64,000 nucleotides of DNA, taken from positions 186,001 through 250,000 of the forward strand of contig NZ_PVSS01000001.1 of assembly GCF_003025005.1 (NCBI RefSeq), in the 5' to 3' direction. The position numbers and the translations under genes were made by a program. The notes beneath the pieces were generated by a model. That model saw only the letters and a program-made list of their open reading frames with translations, was not told the DNA's origin and did not search any database. The DNA is from Brumimicrobium mesophilum (GTDB lineage: Bacteria; Bacteroidota; Bacteroidia; Flavobacteriales_D; Crocinitomicaceae). Below, piece after piece: positions 16,912 to 25,195 of this stretch. How positions within the stretch are numbered: the first letter of the stretch is position 1; every line of letters begins with the position of its first letter.

Positions 16912-18006
16912 ATGCTGACATTTTTTAAAGACTATCAATATGAGATAATTTATATTATCGTTACCATAGTAACGGTCTTTTTGTTGCGATTTATAACAAC
17001 TTTCATTCAAAAGCGTGCAATCAAAAAAAGTATCGAGAAATTAGGCTTTCAGTCTGACGGAACGGCAAGATTAGTTAGAAAGATTCTAAACATTCTTTGG
17101 TTAATATTAGGAGTCATTGCTATTGTTCTTCTATTTGTTTCTGGTGAAGTACATGAGAAATTAATGGAAAACTCAAAATTCATAATTTATTCAACTGTAG
17201 TTGTGATTGGAACAATAATCTTTGCCTCAACAACCAATAAATGGTTTACATGGAAAGTTTCAAGGAAAACCATTTTAAAAGACGACCCAACGAGTCTTAA
17301 ATTTTTAAGATACATCGCGTTAGGAGCAATTTATGTTTTTGGACTCTTACTTATTTTATTGGTTTTACCTGGGTTTAAAGGTGTAGTGCAAACAATTCTT
17401 GGAGGAGCTGGAGTAATTGCAGTAATTGCTGGAATTGCGTCTCAAGAAGCACTTGGAAATATTGTGAGTGGACTTTTCATTGTCTCTTTTAAACCATTTA
17501 GAATTGGTGACATTGTGAAAATAGAAGGAGAAATGACCGGTAAAGTAATCGATATCACCTTAAGACATACCGTTCTTCAAAATTTCGAAAACAGAATGAT
17601 TGTCGTTCCAAATTCTATAATCAACAAGGAGAAATTAATCAATTTTGATTCAATAGACCAACGTGTTTGTGAACGCTTAGAAATGGGGATTTCTTATGAT
17701 AGCGACATTGATTTAGCAAAAAAGATCATGCGAGAAGAATGTGAAAATCATCCGTTATTATTGGACATAAGAACACCAAAGGAAATAGAAGAAGGTATTC
17801 AAAAAGTAAGAGTGGCAGTTGTCCAACTGGCAGCCTCTTCTGTTGTAATTCGAGCATGGGCATGGACTTCCAATTCAGACAACAGTTACACTTTTAGATT
17901 TGATTTATTGGAAACCCTCAAGAAAAGATTTGATCAAGAAGGCATCGAAATTCCATTTCCTCATCAAACAGTTTACTTTAAAAATCCATTAAAAACAGAA
18001 GAATGA
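16912..18006 (+). CDS. MscS-family small-conductance mechanosensitive channel
   Basis: 364 residues. Hydrophobic segments at about 10-28, 58-77, 90-107 and 130-155 precede the pore helix region GVVQTILGGAGVIAVIAGIASQEALGNI, which has the Gly/Ala-rich TM3 and the conserved GNIVSGLF turn of MscS. The soluble beta domain follows (FRIGDIVKIEGEMTGKVIDI). It would gate in the inner membrane under hypo-osmotic tension. It follows the GNAT-nitrilase gene by 12 bp and overlaps the next gene by 4 bp (ATGA), consistent with a three-gene operon. Confidence 0.93.
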   Translation: MLTFFKDYQYEIIYIIVTIVTVFLLRFITTFIQKRAIKKSIEKLGFQSDGTARLVRKILNILWLILGVIAIVLLFVSGEVHEKLMENSKFIIYSTVVVIGTIIFASTTNKWFTWKVSRKTILKDDPTSLKFLRYIALGAIYVFGLLLILLVLPGFKGVVQTILGGAGVIAVIAGIASQEALGNIVSGLFIVSFKPFRIGDIVKIEGEMTGKVIDITLRHTVLQNFENRMIVVPNSIINKEKLINFDSIDQRVCERLEMGISYDSDIDLAKKIMREECENHPLLLDIRTPKEIEEGIQKVRVAVVQLAASSVVIRAWAWTSNSDNSYTFRFDLLETLKKRFDQEGIEIPFPHQTVYFKNPLKTEE

Positions 18007-19100
18007 AATTATTTCGTTTAAGTATTATTGTTGTTCTTATATTGAGTTTTACATCTTGTAAAGTTGGTAGATTTTTCGTTTACAATACTGCTGGGATAAC
18101 CGATTTTAAAATCTTCCCAAAGAACGAAATTCAAAAAAGTGATTCAAGTTTCTATTTTATAAATGGAATTGAGAAGAAACCGAAATCAATAAAAATTGAC
18201 TCCGAAGAAATTGGGTTTGATGAATTTCTGAAGGATCAAAAAACCGTTGCATTTTTGGTCATTAGAAATGACTCTTTACTTTACGAGCGGTATTTTAGAA
18301 ATTACGATGAGGAATCTGTCGTTGCCTCATTTTCAATGGCTAAATCTGTAACTTCAATTCTTATTGGAATTGCAATTGATGAAGGATTAATTCTTTCAGT
18401 TGACGAGCCAGTAACGAAATACATTCCAGAATTAAGTACAAATGGCTTCGATAAAGTAACTATTAAACATTTACTTCAAATGACCTCCGGATTGGATTAT
18501 GATGAAGGTTATTTCAATCCTTTTGGAGACGTAGCGAGCTTCTATTATGGAACTAAGTTGCGTCAGGAGATCTTTCAAATGGAGTTAAAACATGAACCAG
18601 GAACAAAGTTCGAATACCTCAGTGGAAACACACAAATTCTAGGATTGATTTTGGAACGTGTACTAAAAGACAGATCTATTTCTGATTATTTGCAAGAAAA
18701 AATATGGATTCCTCTGGAAATGGAATATGACGCAAGTTGGAGCATAGACCGAAAAGAAAACGGAATTGAAAAAACTTTCTGTTGTATCAATGCTAGAGCA
18801 CGAGATTTCGCCAAAATCGGTCGCTTGTACCTGAATAAAGGAAATTGGAATGGTAAACAAATCGTTTCTAAAAAATGGGTTGAAGAATCTACAAAGGTAG
18901 ATAGGACAGCAGGTAGCGAACGTTATTACCAGTATCAATGGTGGCTTCCATCTGAAGATGGGGATTTTATGGCCCAAGGAATTTTAGGTCAATACATCTA
19001 TGTTCATCCAGATAAAAACCTAATTATTGTAAGACTTGGTAAAAAACAAGGAAAGGTAAGCTGGTGGAATGTATTACCGTCTTTAGGAAAAGCCTATTAA
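18003..19100 (+). CDS. Serine hydrolase, class C beta-lactamase-like lipoprotein
   Basis: 365 residues. SPII lipobox LSFTSC at about 15-20. The SxxK motif SMAK gives Ser111 and Lys114 as nucleophile and general base; the Tyr motif is FEYLSGNTQILG. The family (Pfam Beta-lactamase) includes penicillin-binding-protein-like esterases and peptidases as well as AmpC, and nothing here points to antibiotic resistance specifically. The KTG-like third motif is not obvious: the C-terminal region has AQGILGQYIYVHPDKN. Translationally coupled to mscS by a 4-bp overlap. Confidence 0.88.
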   Translation: MKLFRLSIIVVLILSFTSCKVGRFFVYNTAGITDFKIFPKNEIQKSDSSFYFINGIEKKPKSIKIDSEEIGFDEFLKDQKTVAFLVIRNDSLLYERYFRNYDEESVVASFSMAKSVTSILIGIAIDEGLILSVDEPVTKYIPELSTNGFDKVTIKHLLQMTSGLDYDEGYFNPFGDVASFYYGTKLRQEIFQMELKHEPGTKFEYLSGNTQILGLILERVLKDRSISDYLQEKIWIPLEMEYDASWSIDRKENGIEKTFCCINARARDFAKIGRLYLNKGNWNGKQIVSKKWVEESTKVDRTAGSERYYQYQWWLPSEDGDFMAQGILGQYIYVHPDKNLIIVRLGKKQGKVSWWNVLPSLGKAY

Positions 19101-19190
19101 TTACATGCTACCAAAAGATAAAATCTCGCGCTAGCATGGGTAATTCTGCAAGGCGTTTTCTAATTTCGTTTACTCTTTCCAATATTACAC

Positions 19191-19198
19191 TAACTTTG
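19191..19198 (+). promoter_or_regulatory. Bacteroidota -7 element (TAACTTTG)
   Basis: TAACTTTG matches TAnnTTTG exactly and lies 21 bp before ATG 19220. It supports starting the PhnA-like protein at 19220 and not at the upstream in-frame codon at 19064 that overlaps the preceding gene. Confidence 0.5.
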
Positions 19199-19219
19199 CA
19201 CTTTTTTAATACCAAAACA

Positions 19220-19795
19220 ATGATTCAGGAAAAACTTCAAGAGAGAAGCAACAATCAATGCGAATTGTGCTCATCAACAAACAATTTATCAGTTTATACA
19301 GTTCCACCGAGAGATTCAGAAAGTGAAGAGAATTCAATTCTAATTTGTGAGACTTGCAACACTCAATTAAACGATGAAAGTAAAGTTGAACCAAATCATT
19401 GGAGATGTTTAAACGATAGTATGTGGAGTGAAGTTGCAGCAGTAAAAGTTGTGGCTTGGAGAATGTTAAATCAACTACGTGGTGAAGGTTGGCCTGCTGA
19501 TTTAATCGACATGATGTATCTTGAAGATGAAACTTTAGCTTGGGCAAAAGAAGGTTCGGCAACAGAAGATGAGGAAGAAAAAATCATTCACAAGGATAGC
19601 AATGGAGTGGTTTTAGAATCAGGAGACACTGTTGTTTTAATTAAAGATCTTCCTGTAAAAGGTTCTAGTATGGTTGCTAAACGCGGAACTGCAGTAAGAA
19701 GAATTTCTTTGGATCATGAAAACGCCAATCATATTGAAGGAAAAGTTGATGGTCAGCAGATTGTTATCTTGACCCAATTTGTGAAAAAATCTTGA
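19220..19795 (+). CDS. PhnA-domain protein (YjdM-like)
   Basis: 191 residues from ATG 19220. The N-terminal zinc-ribbon has two CxxC pairs, CELC and CETC, as in the PhnA N-terminal domain. The C-terminal SH3-like PhnA domain contains KDSNGVVLESGDTVVLIKDLPVKG and the typical KRGTAVRRI segment. PhnA family proteins are small cytoplasmic proteins of uncertain role; the name comes from proximity to phosphonate genes in E. coli, while no phosphonate genes occur here. The middle part (MWSEVAAVKVVAWRMLNQLRGEGWP) is usual for the longer Bacteroidota version. Confidence 0.88.
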   Translation: MIQEKLQERSNNQCELCSSTNNLSVYTVPPRDSESEENSILICETCNTQLNDESKVEPNHWRCLNDSMWSEVAAVKVVAWRMLNQLRGEGWPADLIDMMYLEDETLAWAKEGSATEDEEEKIIHKDSNGVVLESGDTVVLIKDLPVKGSSMVAKRGTAVRRISLDHENANHIEGKVDGQQIVILTQFVKKS

Positions 19796-19846
19796 TAATT
19801 AAGATAGGATAAAACTCTTTTTTTGAAATAATCAATAAACGAAAAA

Positions 19847-20230
19847 TTATTTCTTCTTCAGTAAAGAAAATCCCCAAACAGGTATAAAACAAAGGGCGGC
19901 TGTTGTTCCTAATGCGCCGCCAAATCCGTCAAAAAACATCGAGGTAAACGAATAAATAAAGGTAAATAATAATCCTGCTAAACCAATTAGATAATAAGAA
20001 GAAAGAATTTTGTTTGAAGCCATTCCTATAAATGCCGCTCCGTAAAATATTACTGGAGCATTTGCTACAAACTCTATCGGTAAGTAGTTTTCTAAACCAA
20101 GCACAAGGAGAGCAAAAACTAAAGAGGGTAAGGAAGATCCAACCACGACTCCCAATTTGAAATTGTTATTTAGAATAAATGCTATGATTGCACCAAAAAA
20201 ACCAACGATATATAAGGAAACAACGATCAT
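19847..20230 (-). CDS. Small integral membrane protein, paralogue of its neighbour
   Basis: 127 residues with about four to five hydrophobic helices and no signal peptide. It aligns with the C-terminal two thirds of the upstream gene product: FYGAAFIGMASNKI corresponds to VYCGSFVGMASTSL, and DGFGGALGTTA corresponds to IGFGGKLGSVAF. I do not recognise a named family. The start codon overlaps the upstream stop by 4 bp, so the two are translationally coupled and probably form a heteromeric membrane complex; that is inference. Confidence 0.7.
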   Translation of the reverse strand: MIVVSLYIVGFFGAIIAFILNNNFKLGVVVGSSLPSLVFALLVLGLENYLPIEFVANAPVIFYGAAFIGMASNKILSSYYLIGLAGLLFTFIYSFTSMFFDGFGGALGTTAALCFIPVWGFSLLKKK

Positions 20231-20772
20231 CTCAGCATAAATAATAAAACCGTTGCTAAAACTCCTGAAAAGGCTACAGAACCTAATTTACCTCCAAATC
20301 CGATAAGTAAACCTCTTGTGTAAATATAAAACAATCCAGAAATAGCACTTGCCATAAAAATATGATGTGTTTCAGTAAATAAAGATGTACTTGCCATTCC
20401 TACAAAAGACCCACAATAAACTGCTAAAGCTACAGATTTCAAAGACTCAGATTTTGGTTTTATAAACGGCAATACACCTCCAACCAGACCAACAGATGCG
20501 GATGCTAAAACCGAACCCCAATTTAAATAATTATTGAGATAGAATGTGAGTAAACTTCCTAGAACTAACACGACAAATTCCTTAAGATTTCCTTTTAAGT
20601 TGAACTTATCTCTCAAAAGTTGAGCATAACTGTAGAATAACAAACCAATAATTAACACAAAAACAATCGTTCCAAAACTCAAAAAAGATGTATCCAAAAA
20701 TGACTTCCCAATAAAGAAAAGATGCAAGAGCAGAAATAATATATATCCAATTACGGAAGAATTTTTAGTCAT
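20227..20772 (-). CDS. Integral membrane protein, first of a paralogous pair
   Basis: 181 residues with about six hydrophobic helices. The GSFVGMAS and IGFGGKLGS motifs recur in the downstream 127-residue protein, indicating an ancient tandem duplication in which the second copy lacks the first one or two helices. No family recognised; small repeated-helix proteins with conserved Gly-rich loops are often transporters or channels, but there is no direct evidence for that here. Starts after the inverted-repeat element at 20810-20866. Confidence 0.7.
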   Translation of the reverse strand: MTKNSSVIGYILFLLLHLFFIGKSFLDTSFLSFGTIVFVLIIGLLFYSYAQLLRDKFNLKGNLKEFVVLVLGSLLTFYLNNYLNWGSVLASASVGLVGGVLPFIKPKSESLKSVALAVYCGSFVGMASTSLFTETHHIFMASAISGLFYIYTRGLLIGFGGKLGSVAFSGVLATVLLFMLR

Positions 20773-20809
20773 GGATTGACAAAGATAATTGGATTTTTAA
20801 AATGAAAAA

Positions 20810-20866
20810 GGGTTGCGGAAAAATGGGGCCTTCGACTACGCTCAATCACCCTTTCTTCTGCAACCC
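20810..20866. repeat. REP-like inverted repeat containing TTCGACTACGCTCA, also a possible terminator
   Basis: Outer arms gggttgcggaa (20810-20820) and ttctgcaaccc (20856-20866) are inverted with one mismatch. They enclose CCTTCGACTACGCTCAATC, a word of the TTGAGCG-n-AGTCGAAGG type dispersed in many bacterial genomes. On the minus strand the structure is followed by T5 and lies just after the dipeptidyl peptidase III stop, so it may also terminate that gene. A diverged relative of the core occurs at 41788-41807. Confidence 0.6.
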
Positions 20867-20890
20867 AGAAATATTATTTCGTTTATAATT

Positions 20891-22939
20891 CTATCTTCTT
20901 AGGTAACTAAAGTTATTTGCATAAGACATCATTTGCTCTTTAAAACTAGAAACGTATTCAACCTTAACATCAATGATGTTATTTTCATCATCCATTTCTG
21001 GAACAAGTACAGGATTTACAAATCCGCTGTAAGGTGGAATATTTAAAGGCTTTACACGAGCTAAAACTTCCTCATGAATTTTTTGATCAACTTTCACTCC
21101 GTAATCTTCAACCAATTTTTTTCCAGCCTTATAGTCACCCTCAGATTTTATACGTTGAATTTCTTTCAATAAATCACCAAACAACCCATTCAATGCTTCA
21201 TAGTCACGAATATTATAGTAGGTTTTTCCATCACGTTTTACCTTCTCAATAACAGTATCTGACATTCCTTTTTCAAAAACCCAAGAGGAAACAAGCTGAC
21301 GATTTCTCATGTGCGTTTGTTCAATATTATCGCCAACCTTAAGCCTTTGTAATTGGGTCATCAAACCATTTCTGATGTAGTTGTCATATGCCGCTTTTCC
21401 AACTTCTGTAGATTCTGCCAAGCCAAGGTCAACCAACTTTTCATCCATAATATAATATAACGAAACTAAATCAGCACGTGCTTCTTCTAAAGTACTTGCA
21501 TAACTTTTCAAGGTTTCTTTTGGCGTTCCAACACCAGGATTCAACTGACCACTCGCATGTCCAACAACTTCATGCAACGCTGTGTGTAATTTCGAACTTA
21601 AATTCCCATATTTCTTAGCACGCTCTGCTTCTTCTTCGTCATTAGCGAACTCATCTATCATCGACCCTCCAGACGCATTTGCGTATGCCTCAACGATATT
21701 CCCCAAACTCACTGATTTTGATCCATATTCAGCACGAATCCAATCTGCATTTGGTAAATTCACTCCAATTGGAGTAGATGGTGACGCATCCCCGGCTTCA
21801 CCTAAAACATTTACAACTTTATAAGTTACACCTTTAACGTTCTTCTTTTTATGATCATCCATGATTGAAGAATTGTCTTCAAACCACTGTACGTTATTTT
21901 CTAAAACCTTCATCCGTTCTGAAGCATCAAAATCTTTCATTTGAACAATAGATTCATACGTACCTCTATACCCTTTTGAATCTCCATATACCTCAATAAA
22001 CCCATTGATATAGTCAATATCTCCTTCTGTGGCTTGAACCCAAGCAACACTGTAGTCATCCCAATCTCTAAGATCTCCTGTTTTATAATATTTCACTAAT
22101 AATTGTAAAGCCTCTTTTTGAGCATCATTTTCTGCTACTGTTATGGCTTTTTCCAACCATAAAACAACTTTGCTTAAAGCTTCTCCATATAATCCAGAAA
22201 CAACCCAAGGCACCTCCTCAATTTCACCATATCCATTCAAAACCATTTTAGAATTCAAACCATAAGAAATTGGTTTCTTATCATTCTTGATTTTAATCTT
22301 CTTGTAGTATTCTTCCAACATATCTTCGGTAACTCCTTCCCCGTAGAAATTATTAGCACTTCCTCTTAGCAAACCTTTTTTAGTATCAAGATTCACACCC
22401 TTAGCGTCAATTGTTGGGTCAAACATCACTTCCATAGCTCTTGCACTAAGCTCTGCTTTTGCATCCGCTAATAAAGTTTGGAAATAGGACTGACTAAACT
22501 CTGGAACAAATTTATCTTTCGAATAGTGATGATGAATTCCGTTTGCAAACCAAACTTGCTTGGCGTATTGCATGAATTTTTCCCATTCACCTGTACTTTC
22601 ACCTTCGTAGCTTGCAACAATTGCATCTATGGCATTTCGAATTTCAAGATTGTGCCTATAGTTTTGATCATAAATAATGTCTCTTCCACTAAGTCCAGCT
22701 TGAGTTAAATAATAAGCCAACTTTTTTTGATTTAAAGTCAACTTATCAAATCCATTGATTTTATATTTCAATATTCGAATATCAGCAAATCGATCAACTT
22801 CATATTCGAAATCATCTTCAGCTTTTTGTTCAGTTTCAGCTTCAACAATTGGCTCTTTTTTAGTTTCTGCCTTACTTTCTTTTTGGTCACAAGAAAAAAG
22901 AACGGCTATCACGAGTGTACTCAATAAAATCTTCTTCAT
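20891..22939 (-). CDS. M49-family dipeptidyl peptidase III, lipoprotein
   Basis: 682 residues. SPII signal with lipobox LFSC (about residue 17). The M49 hallmark HEXXXH appears as HEVVGH at His456-His461, and the second motif EEARAD (Glu485/Glu486 region) supplies the third zinc ligand, with the short spacing typical of Bacteroidota DPP III. It removes dipeptides from peptide N-termini; the lipobox places it in the envelope, whereas eukaryotic DPP III is cytosolic. A Lys/Glu-rich linker (residues 20-42) precedes the catalytic domain. Likely single-gene transcript. Confidence 0.93.
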   Translation of the reverse strand: MKKILLSTLVIAVLFSCDQKESKAETKKEPIVEAETEQKAEDDFEYEVDRFADIRILKYKINGFDKLTLNQKKLAYYLTQAGLSGRDIIYDQNYRHNLEIRNAIDAIVASYEGESTGEWEKFMQYAKQVWFANGIHHHYSKDKFVPEFSQSYFQTLLADAKAELSARAMEVMFDPTIDAKGVNLDTKKGLLRGSANNFYGEGVTEDMLEEYYKKIKIKNDKKPISYGLNSKMVLNGYGEIEEVPWVVSGLYGEALSKVVLWLEKAITVAENDAQKEALQLLVKYYKTGDLRDWDDYSVAWVQATEGDIDYINGFIEVYGDSKGYRGTYESIVQMKDFDASERMKVLENNVQWFEDNSSIMDDHKKKNVKGVTYKVVNVLGEAGDASPSTPIGVNLPNADWIRAEYGSKSVSLGNIVEAYANASGGSMIDEFANDEEEAERAKKYGNLSSKLHTALHEVVGHASGQLNPGVGTPKETLKSYASTLEEARADLVSLYYIMDEKLVDLGLAESTEVGKAAYDNYIRNGLMTQLQRLKVGDNIEQTHMRNRQLVSSWVFEKGMSDTVIEKVKRDGKTYYNIRDYEALNGLFGDLLKEIQRIKSEGDYKAGKKLVEDYGVKVDQKIHEEVLARVKPLNIPPYSGFVNPVLVPEMDDENNIIDVKVEYVSSFKEQMMSYANNFSYLRR

Positions 22940-23233
22940 ATTCCTTAGTTTGAATTTGTAAAGTAAGAATAAAAATTCACAAAAGAAATTTTATGATAAG
23001 AGTTTTATAGAGTAAGAATAATTTTGATGGTGCAAGAACGTAACAGATCGTATTGCAGATTACAAAATTTTAGAAGAGAACAAAGAAGTATTTTTATTTT
23101 GGAATAAACTTTACAATTATTAATGGTAGAATTCTACAATCGTGTTCTATTAAATATCTAGAACAAGTGAAGTAAGGGACATTCCCTTTCGAAATCGCCT
23201 CAAAATTCAAAAACGCCTACTCAATACTGTAAA

Positions 23234-24112
23234 TCATTTATGATTTAACTCCATAGCCTTCAAAGTATTCATCATCAAAGAAACAATTGTCATTGGTCCT
23301 ACTCCACCAGGTACTGGTGTGATGAACGATGCTTTTTTGGATACACTCTCGAAGTCAACATCACCAACTAAACGATAACCGTTTTTCTTGGATGTATCTT
23401 CAAGACGTGTAATCCCCACATCCATAACAACAACTCCATCTTTTACCATATCTGCAGTAAGGAAATTTGGTTTTCCAATTGCTGAAATAATAATATCTGC
23501 TTGAAGTGTTAATTCTTTCAAGTTTGTGGTTCTTGAATGTGTTAAAGTAACAGTTGAATTTCCAGGATAAGCACTTCTTCCCATTAGAATACTCATTGGT
23601 GAACCAACAATGTGTGAACGTCCAATAACTACACAATGTTTTCCAGAAGTTTCAATGTTGTATCTTTTGAAAAGCTCCAACATTCCCGCCGGAGTAGCTG
23701 GCAAGAATCCAGGAAGATTCAAAACCATATTTCCTAAATTCGTTGGATGAAAACCATCCACATCTTTTTTAGGATCAATTGCTAAAGTAATTTTCTTTTC
23801 GTCGATGTGCTTTGGAAGCGGTAATTGAACGATAAATCCGTCAATTTCATCATCGTTATTCAATTCATGAACCTTTGCCAACAATGCTTCTTCTGAAATG
23901 GAATCTTCAAGATGAAAAAGTGAACTTTCAAAGCCGATTTCTTTACAAGCGCGAACTTTCGCTCCTACGTAAGTTAGTGAACCACCATCATTTCCAACTA
24001 AAACAGCTGCTAAATGTGGAGTTTTTTGACCTTTTTCTTTTCTCGCTTGAACTGCTTCTGCTAATTCTTGACGAATTGCTTTTGAAGTCTCTTTACCATC
24101 TAAAATCTGCAT
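23234..24112 (-). CDS. folD: FolD, methylenetetrahydrofolate dehydrogenase / methenyltetrahydrofolate cyclohydrolase
   Basis: 292 residues from ATG 24112. A longer frame to 24151 exists, but a promoter lies at 24129-24158 and [17 protein letters not shown] is the normal FolD N-terminus. Family signatures: [13 protein letters not shown] (catalytic Lys region), [41 protein letters not shown] (NADP site) and [15 protein letters not shown]. It interconverts 5,10-methylene-THF and 10-formyl-THF in one-carbon metabolism. Cytoplasmic, monocistronic. Confidence 0.97.
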   Translation of the reverse strand: MQILDGKETSKAIRQELAEAVQARKEKGQKTPHLAAVLVGNDGGSLTYVGAKVRACKEIGFESSLFHLEDSISEEALLAKVHELNNDDEIDGFIVQLPLPKHIDEKKITLAIDPKKDVDGFHPTNLGNMVLNLPGFLPATPAGMLELFKRYNIETSGKHCVVIGRSHIVGSPMSILMGRSAYPGNSTVTLTHSRTTNLKELTLQADIIISAIGKPNFLTADMVKDGVVVMDVGITRLEDTSKKNGYRLVGDVDFESVSKKASFITPVPGGVGPMTIVSLMMNTLKAMELNHK

Positions 24113-24128
24113 CCCAAAAATGTTTTTG

Positions 24129-24158
24129 CAAAAATAAGATTTAAAAGTCAATTACAAA
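24129..24158 (-). promoter_or_regulatory. folD promoter
   Basis: On the minus strand TTTG (plus 24155-24158), an 18-bp spacer, then TATTTTTG (plus 24129-24136), close to the Bacteroidota consensus TTTG-N19-TAnnTTTG. The -7 box is 16 bp before ATG 24112. Confidence 0.65.
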
Positions 24159-24290
24159 TTACGAATTACGGAATTATGAATTGAATGCACTAAAATATCG
24201 AATTGAGTATCACTTAAGCAATTTTCAAATTTACAATTAGCTTCCCTAAAAGTTACAGCCATTCATAATTGCCAATCCGTAATTTAGGAT
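24157..24290. repeat. ATTACGAATT-type intergenic inverted repeat
   Basis: Between folD and the XRE gene, aattacggaattatgaatt and an inverted imperfect copy (plus strand attcataattgccaatccgtaattt at 24261-24285, read in reverse) flank about 75 bp. The same ATTACGAATT word occurs at 34101-34125 and 46692-46755, so it looks like a dispersed element of this genome. Its left end overlaps the folD -33 box. Confidence 0.5.
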
Positions 24291-24309
24291 TTAGATTCTT
24301 TTGGAAAAT

Positions 24310-25050
24310 CTAACTCTCTAAGTCTTCCACTTTCTTGGTCAATTGATTAATCTGTGTCTGCAAATCCGACTGATTTTCCATTTTTCTATATTTTTGAAAA
24401 AGACCCACCAATACCCAGGATTCCTTGATATCAGAAATTGAAATTTCAATGGTTTCAATTGCAGGATGATCGGCAATTAACTCAACCTTCTCCTCTTTCT
24501 TTACTATTCGACATAATTTAATGTCGTCATACACAACGAGAACTGGTAGACTTTGATCAATATTTTCAAAACTGATTTTTTCCAACAACACAATATCTTT
24601 AGGGTACAATCCTCCTTGACTATCGCTCATTTCCAAATCAAAAACCTCATAAAATAGATATGTTTTATCTCCAACATCAATTGGCCATTTTATAAAAGGC
24701 ATATTATTTAAAAAACTTTCTTTCTGATGATGAATAATGTATTCCTCCTGATTTACTTTCGTTAGAAGCGGAATACGTGGGAAGGCCTTTCTTAATTGAC
24801 TTTCGTTGGTTGTAAGTTCAGTATTGAATTTCAATAATTCATTTATAGTCAATTCTCGCTTTAGCAAGTCGTCAATCGGTATGCTAAAATAATTAGCAAC
24901 ATTTATAATTGTTTCTATCTTAGGCTCACTCCTTCCTTCTTCATAAGCTCCTAAAGTCCCTCTTTTCAAATCAAACAAGTCTGCAAAGTTCATCTGAGAG
25001 AGAGACTTCAACTTTCTAATCTTCTTTATATTTGTTCCAAAAAATGACAT
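24310..25050 (-). CDS. XRE-family transcriptional regulator with S24-like domain, probable repressor of the divergent operon
   Basis: 246 residues. N-terminal HTH_3 domain at about 7-61 (IKKIRKLKSLSQMNFADLFD...GAYEEGRSEPKIET). The middle part, YLFYEVFDLEMSDSQGGLYPKDIVLLE followed by LPVLVVYDDIKLCRIVKK, resembles the LexA/CI S24 fold as used in Bacteroidota phage-like regulators; I cannot confirm an active Ser-Lys dyad. The last 20 residues form a short coiled coil (TQINQLTKKVEDLES). It is transcribed divergently from the PspA-flotillin operon across a 145-bp region with a palindrome, so control of that operon and itself is likely. Confidence 0.82.
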   Translation of the reverse strand: MSFFGTNIKKIRKLKSLSQMNFADLFDLKRGTLGAYEEGRSEPKIETIINVANYFSIPIDDLLKRELTINELLKFNTELTTNESQLRKAFPRIPLLTKVNQEEYIIHHQKESFLNNMPFIKWPIDVGDKTYLFYEVFDLEMSDSQGGLYPKDIVLLEKISFENIDQSLPVLVVYDDIKLCRIVKKEEKVELIADHPAIETIEISISDIKESWVLVGLFQKYRKMENQSDLQTQINQLTKKVEDLES

Positions 25051-25063
25051 TATGCTAATAAAA

Positions 25064-25094
25064 TTTGCAGATTAATAAAGATTATATATATTTG
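25064..25094 (+). promoter_or_regulatory. Promoter of the PspA-flotillin operon
   Basis: TTTG at 25064-25067, exactly 19 bp spacer, TATATTTG at 25087-25094: a perfect match to the Bacteroidota TTTG-N19-TAnnTTTG promoter. Predicted start near 25100, giving about a 95-nt leader before ATG 25196. Confidence 0.75.
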
Positions 25095-25097
25095 TAC

Positions 25098-25120
25098 TAT
25101 TAATTTTAGCTAAACTAATA
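25098..25120. promoter_or_regulatory. Candidate operator palindrome
   Basis: Core TTTAGCTAAA (25105-25114) is a perfect palindrome flanked by TATTA and TAATA arms at 25098-25102 and 25116-25120. It overlaps the predicted transcription start of the operon. Extra TAATA half-sites occur at 25056-25060 and 25073-25077. It is a natural binding site for the divergent XRE regulator, which is inference. Confidence 0.5.
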
Positions 25121-25195
25121 AAAAAACAAACACATGACATTAATAATTATTTATATTTTGACCAGCATCAAGGATATATTTTTTAAATTTAGCCT

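Noticed and set aside
18003-19100. Antibiotic beta-lactamase
   Set aside because: SxxK and Tyr motifs fit the broad serine-hydrolase family, but the KTG motif is not evident and the protein is a lipoprotein; a resistance role is not supported.
19064-19219. Upstream extension of the PhnA-like protein
   Set aside because: Overlaps the serine hydrolase gene and lies upstream of a TAACTTTG promoter box; the homologous N-terminus is at 19220.
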